IMG/VR virus record: IMGVR_UViG_3300017714_000041
Coordinates: 1-38,839 of that record
Source of the DNA: a virus
DNA length: 38,839 nt
Reading direction: 5' to 3' (one strand)
Part shown: positions 5,529-13,887 of the stretch, in pieces
Layout: every line of letters starts with the position of its first letter
Position numbering within the stretch: position 1 is the first letter of the stretch
Made by a program: the position numbers and the translations under genes
Notes under the pieces: generated by a model
Seen by the model: only the letters and a program-made list of their open reading frames with translations
What the model was told of the DNA's origin: nothing
The model's database searches: none

Positions 5529-6978
5529 AGTACAAGTTGTAGCAGCCGAAGTAAAAGCGCCTGAGTTTGACGTTGACATTGCTCAAGAGGTAGTGTTTAA
5601 ACCAAACCCAGGACCACAGACAAGCTTCTTATCCGCATCTGAAAGAGAAGTCTTGTATGGTGGGGCAGCAGGTGGTGGTAAGAGTTTTGCGATGCTTGCT
5701 GACCCACTTCACGGTTTGAACGATCCAAACTTTAGTGGTCTACTTGTCCGACATACTACAGAAGAACTTAGGGAACTCATACAGAAGAGCCAAGAACTTT
5801 ACCCTAAAGCTATACCTGGTATCAAGTGGAGTGAACGTAAGTCACAGTGGATTGCACCTAGAGGTGGTAGACTGTGGATGTCTTACTTAGATAAAGACAT
5901 GGATGTTACACGCTACCAAGGACAAGCGTTTAACTGGATTGGCTTTGACGAACTTACACAGTGGCCTACTCCTTACGCTTGGGATTACATGAGGTCACGA
6001 CTTCGTTCAGCGTTTAGCTCTCAGCTAGGTTTGTATATGCGAGGCACTACTAACCCTGGAGGTAACGGACACCAGTGGGTCAAGAAAATGTTTATTGATC
6101 CTGCCCCTGCCAATGATCCTTTCTGGGCAACAAACATTGAAACTGGTGACACTATAAGATTTCCTAAAGGGCATAGCCGTGAAGGTGAACCCTTATTTAG
6201 GCGTAGGTTTATACCTGCTAGTTTGTTTGACAATCCATACCTAGCAGACAGTGGTGACTACGAAGCAATGCTACTATCATTGCCTGAGCACCAAAGAAAG
6301 CAGTTACTAGAAGGTAACTGGGATATTAACGAAGGGGCAGCATTTCCTGAATTTAACAGAAACATACACGTTGTGGAACCTATCGACATACCTAGTGGAT
6401 GGGCTAAGTTTAGAGCTTGCGACTATGGTTACGGTTCCTACACTGGAGTACTCTGGTTCGCTGTATCACCAAGTGAACAACTGGTTGTTTACAGAGAGCT
6501 ATATTGTTCTAAAGTTACAGCTACTGATCTAGCGGATATGATACTAGAGGCAGAGGCTGAAGATGGTACTATAAGATACGGTGTACTAGATTCATCCCTC
6601 TGGCATAAAAGAGGTGATACTGGCCCATCACTTGCAGAGCAAATGAACATGAAGGGTTGCCGTTGGCGTCCATCAGATCGCTCTCGTGGCTCTAGGGTTG
6701 CAGGTAAGAACGAGATACACCGTAGGTTGCAGGTGGACGAGTTCACTGAAGAGCCAAGGCTTGTGTTCTTTTCCACCTGCACGAATACAATAGCGCAAAT
6801 CCCTGCGATTCCGCTAGACAAGAAAAACCCTGAAGACGTAGACACACACGCTGAGGATCACTTGTATGACGCTCTACGTTATGGTATAATGACCAGACCA
6901 AGAAGTTCTATATGGGATTACAACCCTGCAACACAACGCTCTGGCTTTCAGATGTCAGACTCTACCTTTGGGTACTAA
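5389..6978 (+). CDS. terL: Terminase large subunit (ATPase and nuclease)
   Basis: The packaging motor. Numbered from the TTG at 5389: Walker A GGAAGGGKS at 91-99, Walker B FNWIGFDEL at 181-189 (D187, E188), coupling motif GTTNPGG at 219-225, and an RNase-H-like nuclease with acidic residues D345 (RACDYGY), D401 (GVLDSS) and D494 (LYDALRYG). All catalytic parts are intact. The start is uncertain: there is no ATG upstream of Walker A, only TTG at 5389, 5431 and 5488 and GTG at 5593, none with a good ribosome site. The first 46 residues overlap the upstream helix-turn-helix frame and look like out-of-frame translation, so the protein may be made by frameshift from 5103. Confidence 0.95.
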   Translation: MSENVRKQLQLNASLPKGSKKRYKRSRSSKKNVLEPTQTSQAKPEPEVQVVAAEVKAPEFDVDIAQEVVFKPNPGPQTSFLSASEREVLYGGAAGGGKSFAMLADPLHGLNDPNFSGLLVRHTTEELRELIQKSQELYPKAIPGIKWSERKSQWIAPRGGRLWMSYLDKDMDVTRYQGQAFNWIGFDELTQWPTPYAWDYMRSRLRSAFSSQLGLYMRGTTNPGGNGHQWVKKMFIDPAPANDPFWATNIETGDTIRFPKGHSREGEPLFRRRFIPASLFDNPYLADSGDYEAMLLSLPEHQRKQLLEGNWDINEGAAFPEFNRNIHVVEPIDIPSGWAKFRACDYGYGSYTGVLWFAVSPSEQLVVYRELYCSKVTATDLADMILEAEAEDGTIRYGVLDSSLWHKRGDTGPSLAEQMNMKGCRWRPSDRSRGSRVAGKNEIHRRLQVDEFTEEPRLVFFSTCTNTIAQIPAIPLDKKNPEDVDTHAEDHLYDALRYGIMTRPRSSIWDYNPATQRSGFQMSDSTFGY

Positions 6979-6980
6979 GA

Positions 6981-7181
6981 ATGAAAACATTTGTAGTTGT
7001 AATAAGCATGTGGGGTAACACTGGAAAAGAGTGGCTATACACAGGTAATCAATATGTTATGCAAGAACTATTTACTAAAGAACAATGCGAACAGATTGTA
7101 AAAAACTCTAACTGGGAAAAATTTGAAACTAATGAGTACTATGGCTTACAATTTGATTGCTTTAATAAGGATGACCGATAA
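6981..7181 (+). CDS. Conserved small phage protein
   Basis: A 66-residue protein starting MKTFVVVISMWGNTGKEW, which begins two bases after the large terminase stop. A longer frame from 6912 lies inside the terminase gene and is not needed. The protein has conserved aromatic residues (WLYTGNQYVMQELF and NEYYGLQFDC) and a helical middle (TKEQCEQIVKNSNWEKFE). It overlaps the portal gene start by one base (TAATG). I recall equivalents between terminase and portal genes of other marine phages, function unknown. It may act in packaging or head assembly, judging only from position. Confidence 0.7.
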   Translation: MKTFVVVISMWGNTGKEWLYTGNQYVMQELFTKEQCEQIVKNSNWEKFETNEYYGLQFDCFNKDDR

Positions 7182-9301
7182 TGGCTGAAATAGATGATCT
7201 AGCATTTGAGACAGATGATGTAGTAGCAGCAGAGGGGCAAGAAGATACTCTCTTTGAAAATGTAAGCAATGTAGTTACATTTGTAAATGATCGTTTCAAA
7301 CGTGCAGAGGATGCTCGTAACGCTGATGAAGAACGGTGGCTAAGAGCTTACAGAAACTATCGTGGTGTGTATGGTCCAGATGTACAGTTTACTTCTACTG
7401 AAAAGTCAAAAGTTTTTGTTAAGGTTACTAAGACTAAAACACTAGCAGCATATGGACAGATTGTAGACGTACTCTTTGGTAATAACAAGTTCCCTCTTAC
7501 AATCAACCCATCTGTTCTACCTGACGGTGTAGCTGATGCTGTCCACATTAATATTGATCCAAATGCTGAAAAAGCTACGGATGTACTTCGTGAATCGTTC
7601 ACAAAAGAAACGACAAAGCCGTACCTCATAGGACCAGACACTGAGTTAAAGCCAGGTGAAACTATGGCTGATCTTAGGCGTAAGCTAGGGCCAGTAGAAG
7701 ATAAAGTAGGTCCAGTATCTGAAAAGATAATAGAAGGTGACGGTAGTACACCTACAAGTGTAACATTCCATCCTGCTATGATAGCAGCTAAGAAGATGGA
7801 AAAGAAGATACACGATCAGTTGAACGAGTCTGGTGCATCTAAATACTTACGAAGCATGGCATTCGAGATGGCGTTGCTAGGTACAGGTGTAATGAAAGGC
7901 CCATTCGCTGTAGATAAAGAGTATCCTAACTGGAATGATGAAGGTGAGTATGATCCTCTTATTAAGACTGTGCCATCTACTAATCATGTAAGTGTGTGGA
8001 ACTTCTACCCTGACCCTGTAGCTTCTTCTATGGATGATGCTGAATACGTAATTGAAAGGCACAAGATGTCTCGCAATCAGTTACGTGCATTGAAAGGTAG
8101 ACCATACTTTATTGATGAAGCTATTGAGGCTGCTATAGACTTAGGACCAGACTATGTGCGTAAGCACTGGGAAATGAAGATGGAGGATGATGATACTGCT
8201 CCTTCAGATACTGAGCGTTGGCAAGTCCTAGAGTTCTGGGGCTACGTAGATACAGACATCCTACAAGAGAACGGCATTAAGATACCTGCTGATATGAAGG
8301 ACTTAGATGAAGTAAGTGCTAACATATGGGTAGTAAACGGTAAAGTAGTTCGTTGTGTGCTTAACCCATTCAAACCTGCACGTATTCCTTACTATGCTGT
8401 GCCTTATGAACATAACCCATACAGCTTCTTTGGTGTAGGTATTGCTGAAAATATGGATGATACACAAACATTGATGAACGGTTTCATGAGAATGGCTGTT
8501 GACAATGCTGTATTATCTGGTAATCTACTTATTGAGATAGACGAAACTAACCTTGTACCTGGTCAGGACATGAGCGTGTATCCTGGCAAAGTCTTTCGCA
8601 GACAAGGCGGTGCACCTGGTCAAGCTATCTTTGGCACTAAGTTTCCAAACGTTGCAGGTGAAAACATGCAGCTATTTGATAAGGCAAGGGTATTAGCAGA
8701 TGAATCAACTGGTTTCCCATCTTTCGCTCATGGTCAAACAGGCGTTTCGGGTGTGGGTCGTACTGCTTCTGGTATTAGTATGCTTATGTCTGCTGCCAAC
8801 GGTAGTATCAGGACTGTTGTAAAGAACGTAGACGATTATCTTCTAGCACCTATAGGTAGAGCATTCTTTGCATTCAACATGCAGTTTGACTTTGATGAAG
8901 GTATACGTGGTGACTTAGAAGTAAAAGCTAATGGTACGGAAAGCCTCATGGCTAACGAAGTACGTAGCCAACGCTTGATGCAATTCTTACAGGTAGCTTC
9001 TAACCCAATGTTAGCACCTTTTGCTAAGATGGATTACATTGTACGAGAGATTGCTAAGAGCATGGACTTAGACCCTGATAAAGTTACAAACTCTATGGCA
9101 GACGCAGCAATACAAGCTGAGATAATGAAAGCTTTCCAACAACCTATGCCAACCCCTGAACAACAACAAGCTCCTCCTGAAGAAGGTGCACCACCTGCAG
9201 GTGCAGACGTACAAGACCCTACAGGCGCAGGAGGTGGAAACATAGGTACAGGAACAGCCCCAGTTCCAGGTGAACAAGGATTTAGTGGTAATGTCGCTTA
9301 A
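7181..9301 (+). CDS. Portal protein (head-tail connector)
   Basis: A 706-residue protein that should form the dodecameric ring through which DNA enters and leaves the head. The length fits large podovirus portals. Recognisable parts include the N-terminal stem region with a charged helix (DRFKRAEDARNADEERWLRA), the core block MAFEMALLGTGVMKGPFAVD, WNFYPDPVASSMDDAEYVIE and the helical crown. The last 60 residues are proline-, glutamine- and glycine-rich (PTPEQQQAPPEEGAPPAG), a flexible tail. The gene lies between terminase and scaffold, as expected. AAGGATGA precedes the ATG. The next gene starts within its last 11 bases. Confidence 0.9.
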   Translation: MAEIDDLAFETDDVVAAEGQEDTLFENVSNVVTFVNDRFKRAEDARNADEERWLRAYRNYRGVYGPDVQFTSTEKSKVFVKVTKTKTLAAYGQIVDVLFGNNKFPLTINPSVLPDGVADAVHINIDPNAEKATDVLRESFTKETTKPYLIGPDTELKPGETMADLRRKLGPVEDKVGPVSEKIIEGDGSTPTSVTFHPAMIAAKKMEKKIHDQLNESGASKYLRSMAFEMALLGTGVMKGPFAVDKEYPNWNDEGEYDPLIKTVPSTNHVSVWNFYPDPVASSMDDAEYVIERHKMSRNQLRALKGRPYFIDEAIEAAIDLGPDYVRKHWEMKMEDDDTAPSDTERWQVLEFWGYVDTDILQENGIKIPADMKDLDEVSANIWVVNGKVVRCVLNPFKPARIPYYAVPYEHNPYSFFGVGIAENMDDTQTLMNGFMRMAVDNAVLSGNLLIEIDETNLVPGQDMSVYPGKVFRRQGGAPGQAIFGTKFPNVAGENMQLFDKARVLADESTGFPSFAHGQTGVSGVGRTASGISMLMSAANGSIRTVVKNVDDYLLAPIGRAFFAFNMQFDFDEGIRGDLEVKANGTESLMANEVRSQRLMQFLQVASNPMLAPFAKMDYIVREIAKSMDLDPDKVTNSMADAAIQAEIMKAFQQPMPTPEQQQAPPEEGAPPAGADVQDPTGAGGGNIGTGTAPVPGEQGFSGNVA

Positions 9302-9485
9302 GGCTTTTGTAAACAATAAAGCAGAGTGGGATGCATTCTGTGAAGAACTAGATATATGGATTGATGAACAACAAAGACGATTAGAGCAAGGTGAAATGAC
9401 TATAGACTTGCATCGTTGTCAAGGTGCGATAGGTATTCTTAGAAGACTAAAATATTTGAGGGATAAAGTTAATGGCAACAAATGA
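9291..9485 (+). CDS. Small helical phage protein
   Basis: A 64-residue protein from ATG 9291 (MSLKAFVNNKAEWDAFCEEL). A start at 9270 is open, but this one is closer to AAGGA (9276-9280) and matches my memory of homologues. The protein is nearly all helix with amphipathic character (DEQQRRLEQGEMTIDLHRCQ and RRLKYLRDKV). It overlaps the portal stop and the start of the next gene by 14 bases, so the three are translationally linked. Such proteins are common next to portal genes in marine podoviruses. A chaperone or assembly factor would fit but is inference. Confidence 0.7.
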   Translation: MSLKAFVNNKAEWDAFCEELDIWIDEQQRRLEQGEMTIDLHRCQGAIGILRRLKYLRDKVNGNK

Positions 9486-10791
9486 AGACAAACAGATGGT
9501 ACTGGCATTCATGGCTGATGAAGTTGATGTAGACCCAGTATCAGGCAATGAAGTACCTCCAGGTTCACTACCTGAAGAAGTACGAGATGACATTCCTGCA
9601 CAGCTAAGTGAAGGTGAGTATGTAGTACCTGCTGATGTTCTTCGTTTTTATGGCATGAAGTTCTTTGAAGACCTAAGAGAAAACGCTAAAATAGAGTTAG
9701 CTCGTATGGATAGAGAAGGACGTATAGGTGGTCAACCTGTACCTGCTAACGACAATGAACTTACACCTGAAGAGATGGCAGAGCTAGACTCAATCGGTGC
9801 AGCAGTAGGTGGCTTCATTACAGGTCAAGCTTCTCAGTCTACAATGTCAGATCCGTATCAACAACAGCAGATGATGTATAGACAAGGTGCACCTGTTGCT
9901 ATGGGTAATGCAGGTTATGATAAAGGCGGTGTAGTTAGAGAGAATGATCCTACGCAAGCTGAGTTTGACTTTAGTAAATACATGGCAGGTTTTTCTTTTG
10001 CTATGCCTAGTGGATTCACTCCTGTATTGATGTACAAAGAAGGTGAGAATCCTAAGTATGCTACTACCCAAGAAATGTATGACACAATGTTAAGTGATGG
10101 GTGGACTACTAACCTTATACAAACTACAACAGAAACTACAGTAGGTGAAGAGCCAGAGGTTAGTGACAATAGCTCTAGTGATCCACTCTCTACTAGTGTA
10201 TCTTCTGCTGCTGAGTCAATGGAAGACAAAGACTTAGATAAAACAACTAAAGGTCTAGGCTTACTAGCTAACCTATCTACTGCACTAGCAGGTACATTAG
10301 GAATACCTGTAACTGCTCTTATAAACGCTAAGGCTGTAGCTGCTTACAATGATAAACTGCAAGATCAAAGTAAACGTAAGGGAAGCATCTTCGGTGGTGA
10401 AGGTAGTTTGTATGAAGGATTAGAAGGCGGTAAAGATTTTGGTAATACGTGGTTAGGCGATTTATTAGGTTTTGACGATGAAGGCTTTGGTGTACAGGGA
10501 GACAATTTAAGAGATTCTTTTATGGGTACACGTAGAGATGGTAAAACTACACAATTAGATAAATCAACTAGCTCAACAATTAAACCTAAACCAAGACCTG
10601 TAGAAACACCTGCAGTTAAAAATATAGTTAGAGAAGGTAATAGGGATAACTCAATTATAGGTAAAGATGCAGGACCAGGAATGACTTGGGTAAAAGACCC
10701 AACAGGAAATAGTAATGCAATAGTAAGAGTAAGAAGTGACAGTGTAGCAGCTAAAGGACAAAAAGCTGCTATGGAAGGCTTTGACGAATAA
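9472..10791 (+). CDS. Virion-associated protein with SEGEYVVPADVLRFYG motif
   Basis: A 439-residue acidic protein. The N-terminal 110 residues hold the conserved block DDIPAQLSEGEYVVPADVLR then FYGMKFFEDLR, found in many marine phage proteins next to the portal. The middle has a Tyr/Gln/Met-rich stretch and GYDKGGVV. Later come serine- and threonine-rich linkers, a hydrophobic helix (GLLANLSTALAGTLGIPVTALINA, about residues 262-285) and a charged tail. GAGGGA precedes the ATG. Position suggests a head-related structural role. The hydrophobic helix could instead mean membrane contact during ejection. Confidence 0.7.
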   Translation: MATNEDKQMVLAFMADEVDVDPVSGNEVPPGSLPEEVRDDIPAQLSEGEYVVPADVLRFYGMKFFEDLRENAKIELARMDREGRIGGQPVPANDNELTPEEMAELDSIGAAVGGFITGQASQSTMSDPYQQQQMMYRQGAPVAMGNAGYDKGGVVRENDPTQAEFDFSKYMAGFSFAMPSGFTPVLMYKEGENPKYATTQEMYDTMLSDGWTTNLIQTTTETTVGEEPEVSDNSSSDPLSTSVSSAAESMEDKDLDKTTKGLGLLANLSTALAGTLGIPVTALINAKAVAAYNDKLQDQSKRKGSIFGGEGSLYEGLEGGKDFGNTWLGDLLGFDDEGFGVQGDNLRDSFMGTRRDGKTTQLDKSTSSTIKPKPRPVETPAVKNIVREGNRDNSIIGKDAGPGMTWVKDPTGNSNAIVRVRSDSVAAKGQKAAMEGFDE

Positions 10792-10832
10792 TAATTCCAT
10801 ATAACTATAAGGCTACCCAGTTTAATTACTGG
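10781..10832 (+). promoter_or_regulatory. Promoter-like motif and 5' hairpin before the scaffold gene
   Basis: TATAACTATA at 10800-10809 differs by one base from the motif at 851-860. TTGACG (10781-10786) lies 13 bases upstream, too close for a classic -35. CCAGT (10817-10821), loop TTAATT and ACTGG (10828-10832) form a perfect 5-bp hairpin starting a few bases after the likely transcription start. AAGGAG then precedes the scaffold ATG. Confidence 0.45.
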
Positions 10833-10855
10833 CCCCAACATAAGGAGAAAACAAA

Positions 10856-11806
10856 ATGGCTGAAGTAGAACAAGTAGAGGTGCATTCCGCATCTCATATG
10901 CGTAACCAAGCAAGAATCGACAAGGATGAAGCAGAGCTACGTGAAATACTAAAAGAAGCAGGGTATACACAGGAAGATGAAACCCAAGAAGAAACTGCTG
11001 AAGCTAAACCCGATAGCAAAGAGCCTGAAGCTAAACCAGTACAGGCAGAAGGTGATTCCAAACAAAAAGAAGAACCAAAAGCAGAAGCACAAGAAGCAGA
11101 TGATGACGATGTAGACCTAAGTGCTGAAGAGAAGACTTTCAAGCAACGCTACGGTGACATCAGGCGGCACATGAAAGATAAAGAACAAGAGTGGAAACTC
11201 AGGTTCGAGAAGCTAGAGTCACAACTAGAGTCTGCAACTAAGAATGAGCTTGTACTACCTAAGTCAGAGAAAGAGATAGAAGCTTGGTCTAAGAAGTACC
11301 CTGATGTAGCAGGTATAGTAGAAGCTATAGCTGACAAGAAAGCACAAGAGCGTTCATCAGATATAGATAAGCGACTAAAAGAAGTTGAAGAGCTAAGAGT
11401 TACAGCTAAACGTGAAAAAGCTGAAGCTGAACTATCTGTAATGCATCCTGACTTCAACACTATTCGTGCTGATGATACATTCCATGAGTGGGCTAAGGAA
11501 CAGCCTAAGTGGGTACAAGATGCTTTGTATGAGAATGTAGATGATGCTAAGTCTGTATCTCGTGTAATAGATTTGTACAAAGCAGACAAAGGTATAACAA
11601 CTAAGAAGAAGCCTACTGAAGATAAAGGTGCAGCTTCTTCTGTAACAACAAAACGTACTACCATACCTAGCGACAATGAAGAGTCCAAGTATATTAGAGA
11701 ATCTCAAGTTGCTAATATGTCTATCAAGGAATACGAAAAGCGTCAGGACGAAATAATGGATGCCCAACGCTCAGGAAAGTTTATTTATGATATGTCAAGA
11801 AAATAG
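10856..11806 (+). CDS. Capsid assembly scaffolding protein
   Basis: A 316-residue, very acidic and almost wholly helical protein. Residues 25-90 are a Glu/Lys/Ala/Gln-rich low-complexity region (AEAKPDSKEPEAKPVQAE). Residues 95-190 are coiled coil (HMKDKEQEWKLRFEKLESQL). The C-terminus is basic and short-helical (YDMSRK), as needed to contact the coat protein. The position directly upstream of the major capsid gene and the composition are those of podovirus scaffolds, which template the procapsid and then leave. AAGGAG is 8 bases before the ATG. The expression unit has its own promoter-like motif at 10800. Confidence 0.85.
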   Translation: MAEVEQVEVHSASHMRNQARIDKDEAELREILKEAGYTQEDETQEETAEAKPDSKEPEAKPVQAEGDSKQKEEPKAEAQEADDDDVDLSAEEKTFKQRYGDIRRHMKDKEQEWKLRFEKLESQLESATKNELVLPKSEKEIEAWSKKYPDVAGIVEAIADKKAQERSSDIDKRLKEVEELRVTAKREKAEAELSVMHPDFNTIRADDTFHEWAKEQPKWVQDALYENVDDAKSVSRVIDLYKADKGITTKKKPTEDKGAASSVTTKRTTIPSDNEESKYIRESQVANMSIKEYEKRQDEIMDAQRSGKFIYDMSRK

Positions 11807-11838
11807 TTGACAAAACAGATTTCATAAGTAAAACTATG
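11807..11838 (+). promoter_or_regulatory. Capsid gene promoter, TTGACA-16-TAAAACTATG
   Basis: TTGACA at 11807-11812, 16 bases, then TAAAAC at 11829-11834 inside TAAAACTATG. The architecture is the same as at 829-860. It lies 190 bases before the major capsid gene, giving that gene a private promoter, as expected for the most abundant protein. Predicted transcription start is near 11841. Confidence 0.55.
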
Positions 11839-11839
11839 G

Positions 11840-12027
11840 CATATACACCATAACTGTGTGTATGCTTTAACAAGCACTAGCCACAAAAAGACTTACCTCA
11901 AAGTATAGGCCCAGATCAGACTAGTAGGCCAATTAGTCTGTAAACTGACTACCCTAACACCAAGAGCCTCTTTATAGTGGGTATGTAGTGTAAATTTTCA
12001 CGCCATATCTATAAAGGAGATTTAACT
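11840..12027 (+). ncRNA. Structured leader of the capsid mRNA
   Basis: CATATACAC (11840-11848) pairs with GTGTGTATG (11856-11864), a 9-bp stem with one G-U pair and a 7-base loop at the very 5' end of the predicted transcript. CAGACTA (11917-11923) pairs with TAGTCTG (11934-11940), but TAGTC (11934-11938) can alternatively pair with GACTA (11947-11951), so the two are mutually exclusive. AAGGAG follows, 8 bases before the ATG. 5'-terminal hairpins are known to protect phage capsid and ompA mRNAs. The switching function is inference. Confidence 0.45.
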
Positions 12028-13092
12028 ATGGCTATAGCAGTTGCCTCTGGCAAAAGCGGATTTGACGGCAATTTCAGCCCGATTATCTATTCCAAACAAG
12101 CACAGATTGCTCTAAGAAAAGCATCTGTTGCAAACGCAATCACTAACAACTCCTACTTCGGAGACATTGCAAACCAAGGTGATGTAGTTCGTATCCAGAA
12201 AGAGCCTGATGTAACAGTCAACGCTTTGGAGCGTAAAACTGCAATCTCCGTAGAAGACTTAGATGACTCTGAGTTTTCACTAACCATTGATAAAGCTAAC
12301 TACTTTGCTTTTAAGATGGATGACATTGAAGATCAATTCTCATCAGTTGATTTCGTAAGCCTAGCTGCAGACAGAGCAGCATACAAAATGGCTGACGCAA
12401 TGGATGCAGATTTGCTTCAGTATATGTCAGGTCACTCTGCTGCAGGTGCTATCACTACCACAGTTTCAGGTACAGCACAGCACCCAACATCTGGTGAAAT
12501 AAACGGTGAATTTTTAAAGGTTAACCGTTTAGATGCGTCTGACATTGGACACATCACAACATCAGCTTCATCAGGTACAACTGGTGACTCCATTCCTCTA
12601 GCTGCACGTCTTCCAGGTGCAACAGCGTTGTCAACATCTGTGACATCTCCGTTGACTGTGATTGCACGTATGGCTCGTCAGATGGATACAGCAAATGTTG
12701 ACTCACGAGGTAGATGGTTAGTTGTGGACCCTGTGTTCATGGAAATCTTAAAAGACGAAGATTCACGTCTATTAAATGCTGACTACGGTGGAGCAGGTCT
12801 ACAAAACGGACTAGCTGTAAACAACTTACACGGCTTCCGACTTTATGTATCTAACAACTTACCTGCTAAAGGTACAGGTGCAGGTACATCAGGTGCGACT
12901 GCCCAAGACGATCATTACGGTGTTATCTTGGCAGGTCAGGAAGATGCGGTTGCTTCTGCAGAGCAGATCAACAAAGTTGAAAACTACCGTGATCCAGACT
13001 CATTTGCAGACATTGTACGTGGTATGCACCTATACGGTCGCAAAATCTTGCGCCCACAAGCATTGGTGTCAGCCGTTTACAACGCTGCTTAA
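12028..13092 (+). CDS. Major capsid protein
   Basis: A 354-residue protein, the usual size for a podovirus HK97-fold coat. Features include the N-terminal arm (FSPIIYSKQAQIALRKASVA), the extended-loop region with NQGDVVRIQKEPDVTVNALE, the spine helix AADRAAYKMADAMDADLLQY, and the block VDSRGRWLVVDPVFMEILKD that is typical of phage coat proteins. It follows the scaffold gene and has its own promoter, long structured leader and AAGGAG ribosome site, consistent with very high expression. A hairpin after its stop may limit read-through. Assignment by order and motifs is firm; the exact structural subclass is not determined. Confidence 0.92.
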   Translation: MAIAVASGKSGFDGNFSPIIYSKQAQIALRKASVANAITNNSYFGDIANQGDVVRIQKEPDVTVNALERKTAISVEDLDDSEFSLTIDKANYFAFKMDDIEDQFSSVDFVSLAADRAAYKMADAMDADLLQYMSGHSAAGAITTTVSGTAQHPTSGEINGEFLKVNRLDASDIGHITTSASSGTTGDSIPLAARLPGATALSTSVTSPLTVIARMARQMDTANVDSRGRWLVVDPVFMEILKDEDSRLLNADYGGAGLQNGLAVNNLHGFRLYVSNNLPAKGTGAGTSGATAQDDHYGVILAGQEDAVASAEQINKVENYRDPDSFADIVRGMHLYGRKILRPQALVSAVYNAA

Positions 13093-13108
13093 TACTAAAT
13101 ATACTGTT

Positions 13109-13132
13109 GGGCGAGCTATGTCAAGCTTGCCC
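13109..13132 (+). terminator. Hairpin after the capsid gene, attenuator or processing site
   Basis: GGGCGAGCT (13109-13117), loop ATGTCA, AGCTTGCCC (13124-13132): a 9-bp stem with one G-T wobble. No U-run follows, so full termination is unlikely. Partial termination or 3' mRNA protection would raise capsid output relative to the genes downstream. Confidence 0.5.
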
Positions 13133-13161
13133 TTCAGCTTATATAACAGTAGGATAACTCT

Positions 13162-13887
13162 ATGGCTACTTATGTCACACTAGTAAATGAATTGCTAAGA
13201 CGTATGAACGAGGTCACACTTGACATTGCAGGTGATGGCTTTGATTCTGTAAGAAACGTACAAGCTTTAGCTAAAGACGCAGTAAATAGTAGCATTAGAC
13301 TTATTCTACAGGATGGCCAGGAGTGGCCTTTCCTCAAAACAACTTTCACACAGACTCTTACTGTAGGCACAAGACAGTATGATTTTCCTGCAGACTATTC
13401 TAGCACAGACTGGGATACATTCTATCTTAAGAAACTAAGCTCCGAAAACAACAGTCCTATGCCATTAAGTGTAATATCTTATGAGCAGTATATACAGAAT
13501 GTACGTCCATCAGATGATACAGGTGATCAAGTAAATGGAGATGGACCTCCTGCACTAGTGTATCAAACATTAGGTACAGCTTTTGGTGTTAGCCCCATAC
13601 CTAATGCAGCATATGAAATAGAGTATGTGTATTGGAAATTTCCTACAGACTTAACTGCATTTAATGATGTATCAATTATACCAGATAGGTTTAAGCACGT
13701 AGTTATAGACGGTGCTATGATGTTTATGATGCGTTTCCGTAGCAATGAACAAAGTGCTGCCATGCATCAGAATAACTTTGAAGACGGCATCAAGACAATG
13801 CGTAGAGTTTTAATTGATGATACTTTATTTGTACGCTCTACTGTTGTAGGTGATTCAAGGACAAGTTCATTTACTAGTGGTGTATAA
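13162..13887 (+). CDS. Head-tail adaptor (tail tubular protein A-like)
   Basis: A 241-residue protein. The helical N-terminus (VTLVNELLRRMNEVTLDIAG) and the block LILQDGQEWPFLKTTFTQTL then VGTRQYDFPADYSSTDWDTF are typical of podovirus adaptors (T7 gp11 and P22 gp4 class). These form the ring between portal and nozzle. The second half includes beta strands and a C-terminal helix ending in a flexible tail (SRTSSFTSGV). The gene lies directly after the capsid gene and overlaps the nozzle gene by one base (TAATG). AGGATAACTCT provides the ribosome site. A firm call on class, less so on which adaptor layer. Confidence 0.85.
   Translation: MATYVTLVNELLRRMNEVTLDIAGDGFDSVRNVQALAKDAVNSSIRLILQDGQEWPFLKTTFTQTLTVGTRQYDFPADYSSTDWDTFYLKKLSSENNSPMPLSVISYEQYIQNVRPSDDTGDQVNGDGPPALVYQTLGTAFGVSPIPNAAYEIEYVYWKFPTDLTAFNDVSIIPDRFKHVVIDGAMMFMMRFRSNEQSAAMHQNNFEDGIKTMRRVLIDDTLFVRSTVVGDSRTSSFTSGV

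Noticed and set aside
10365-10970. Long antisense frame of 201 codons
   Set aside because: Antisense to the virion protein and scaffold genes, Leu/Ser/Pro-rich shadow of Lys/Glu codons, no start signals.
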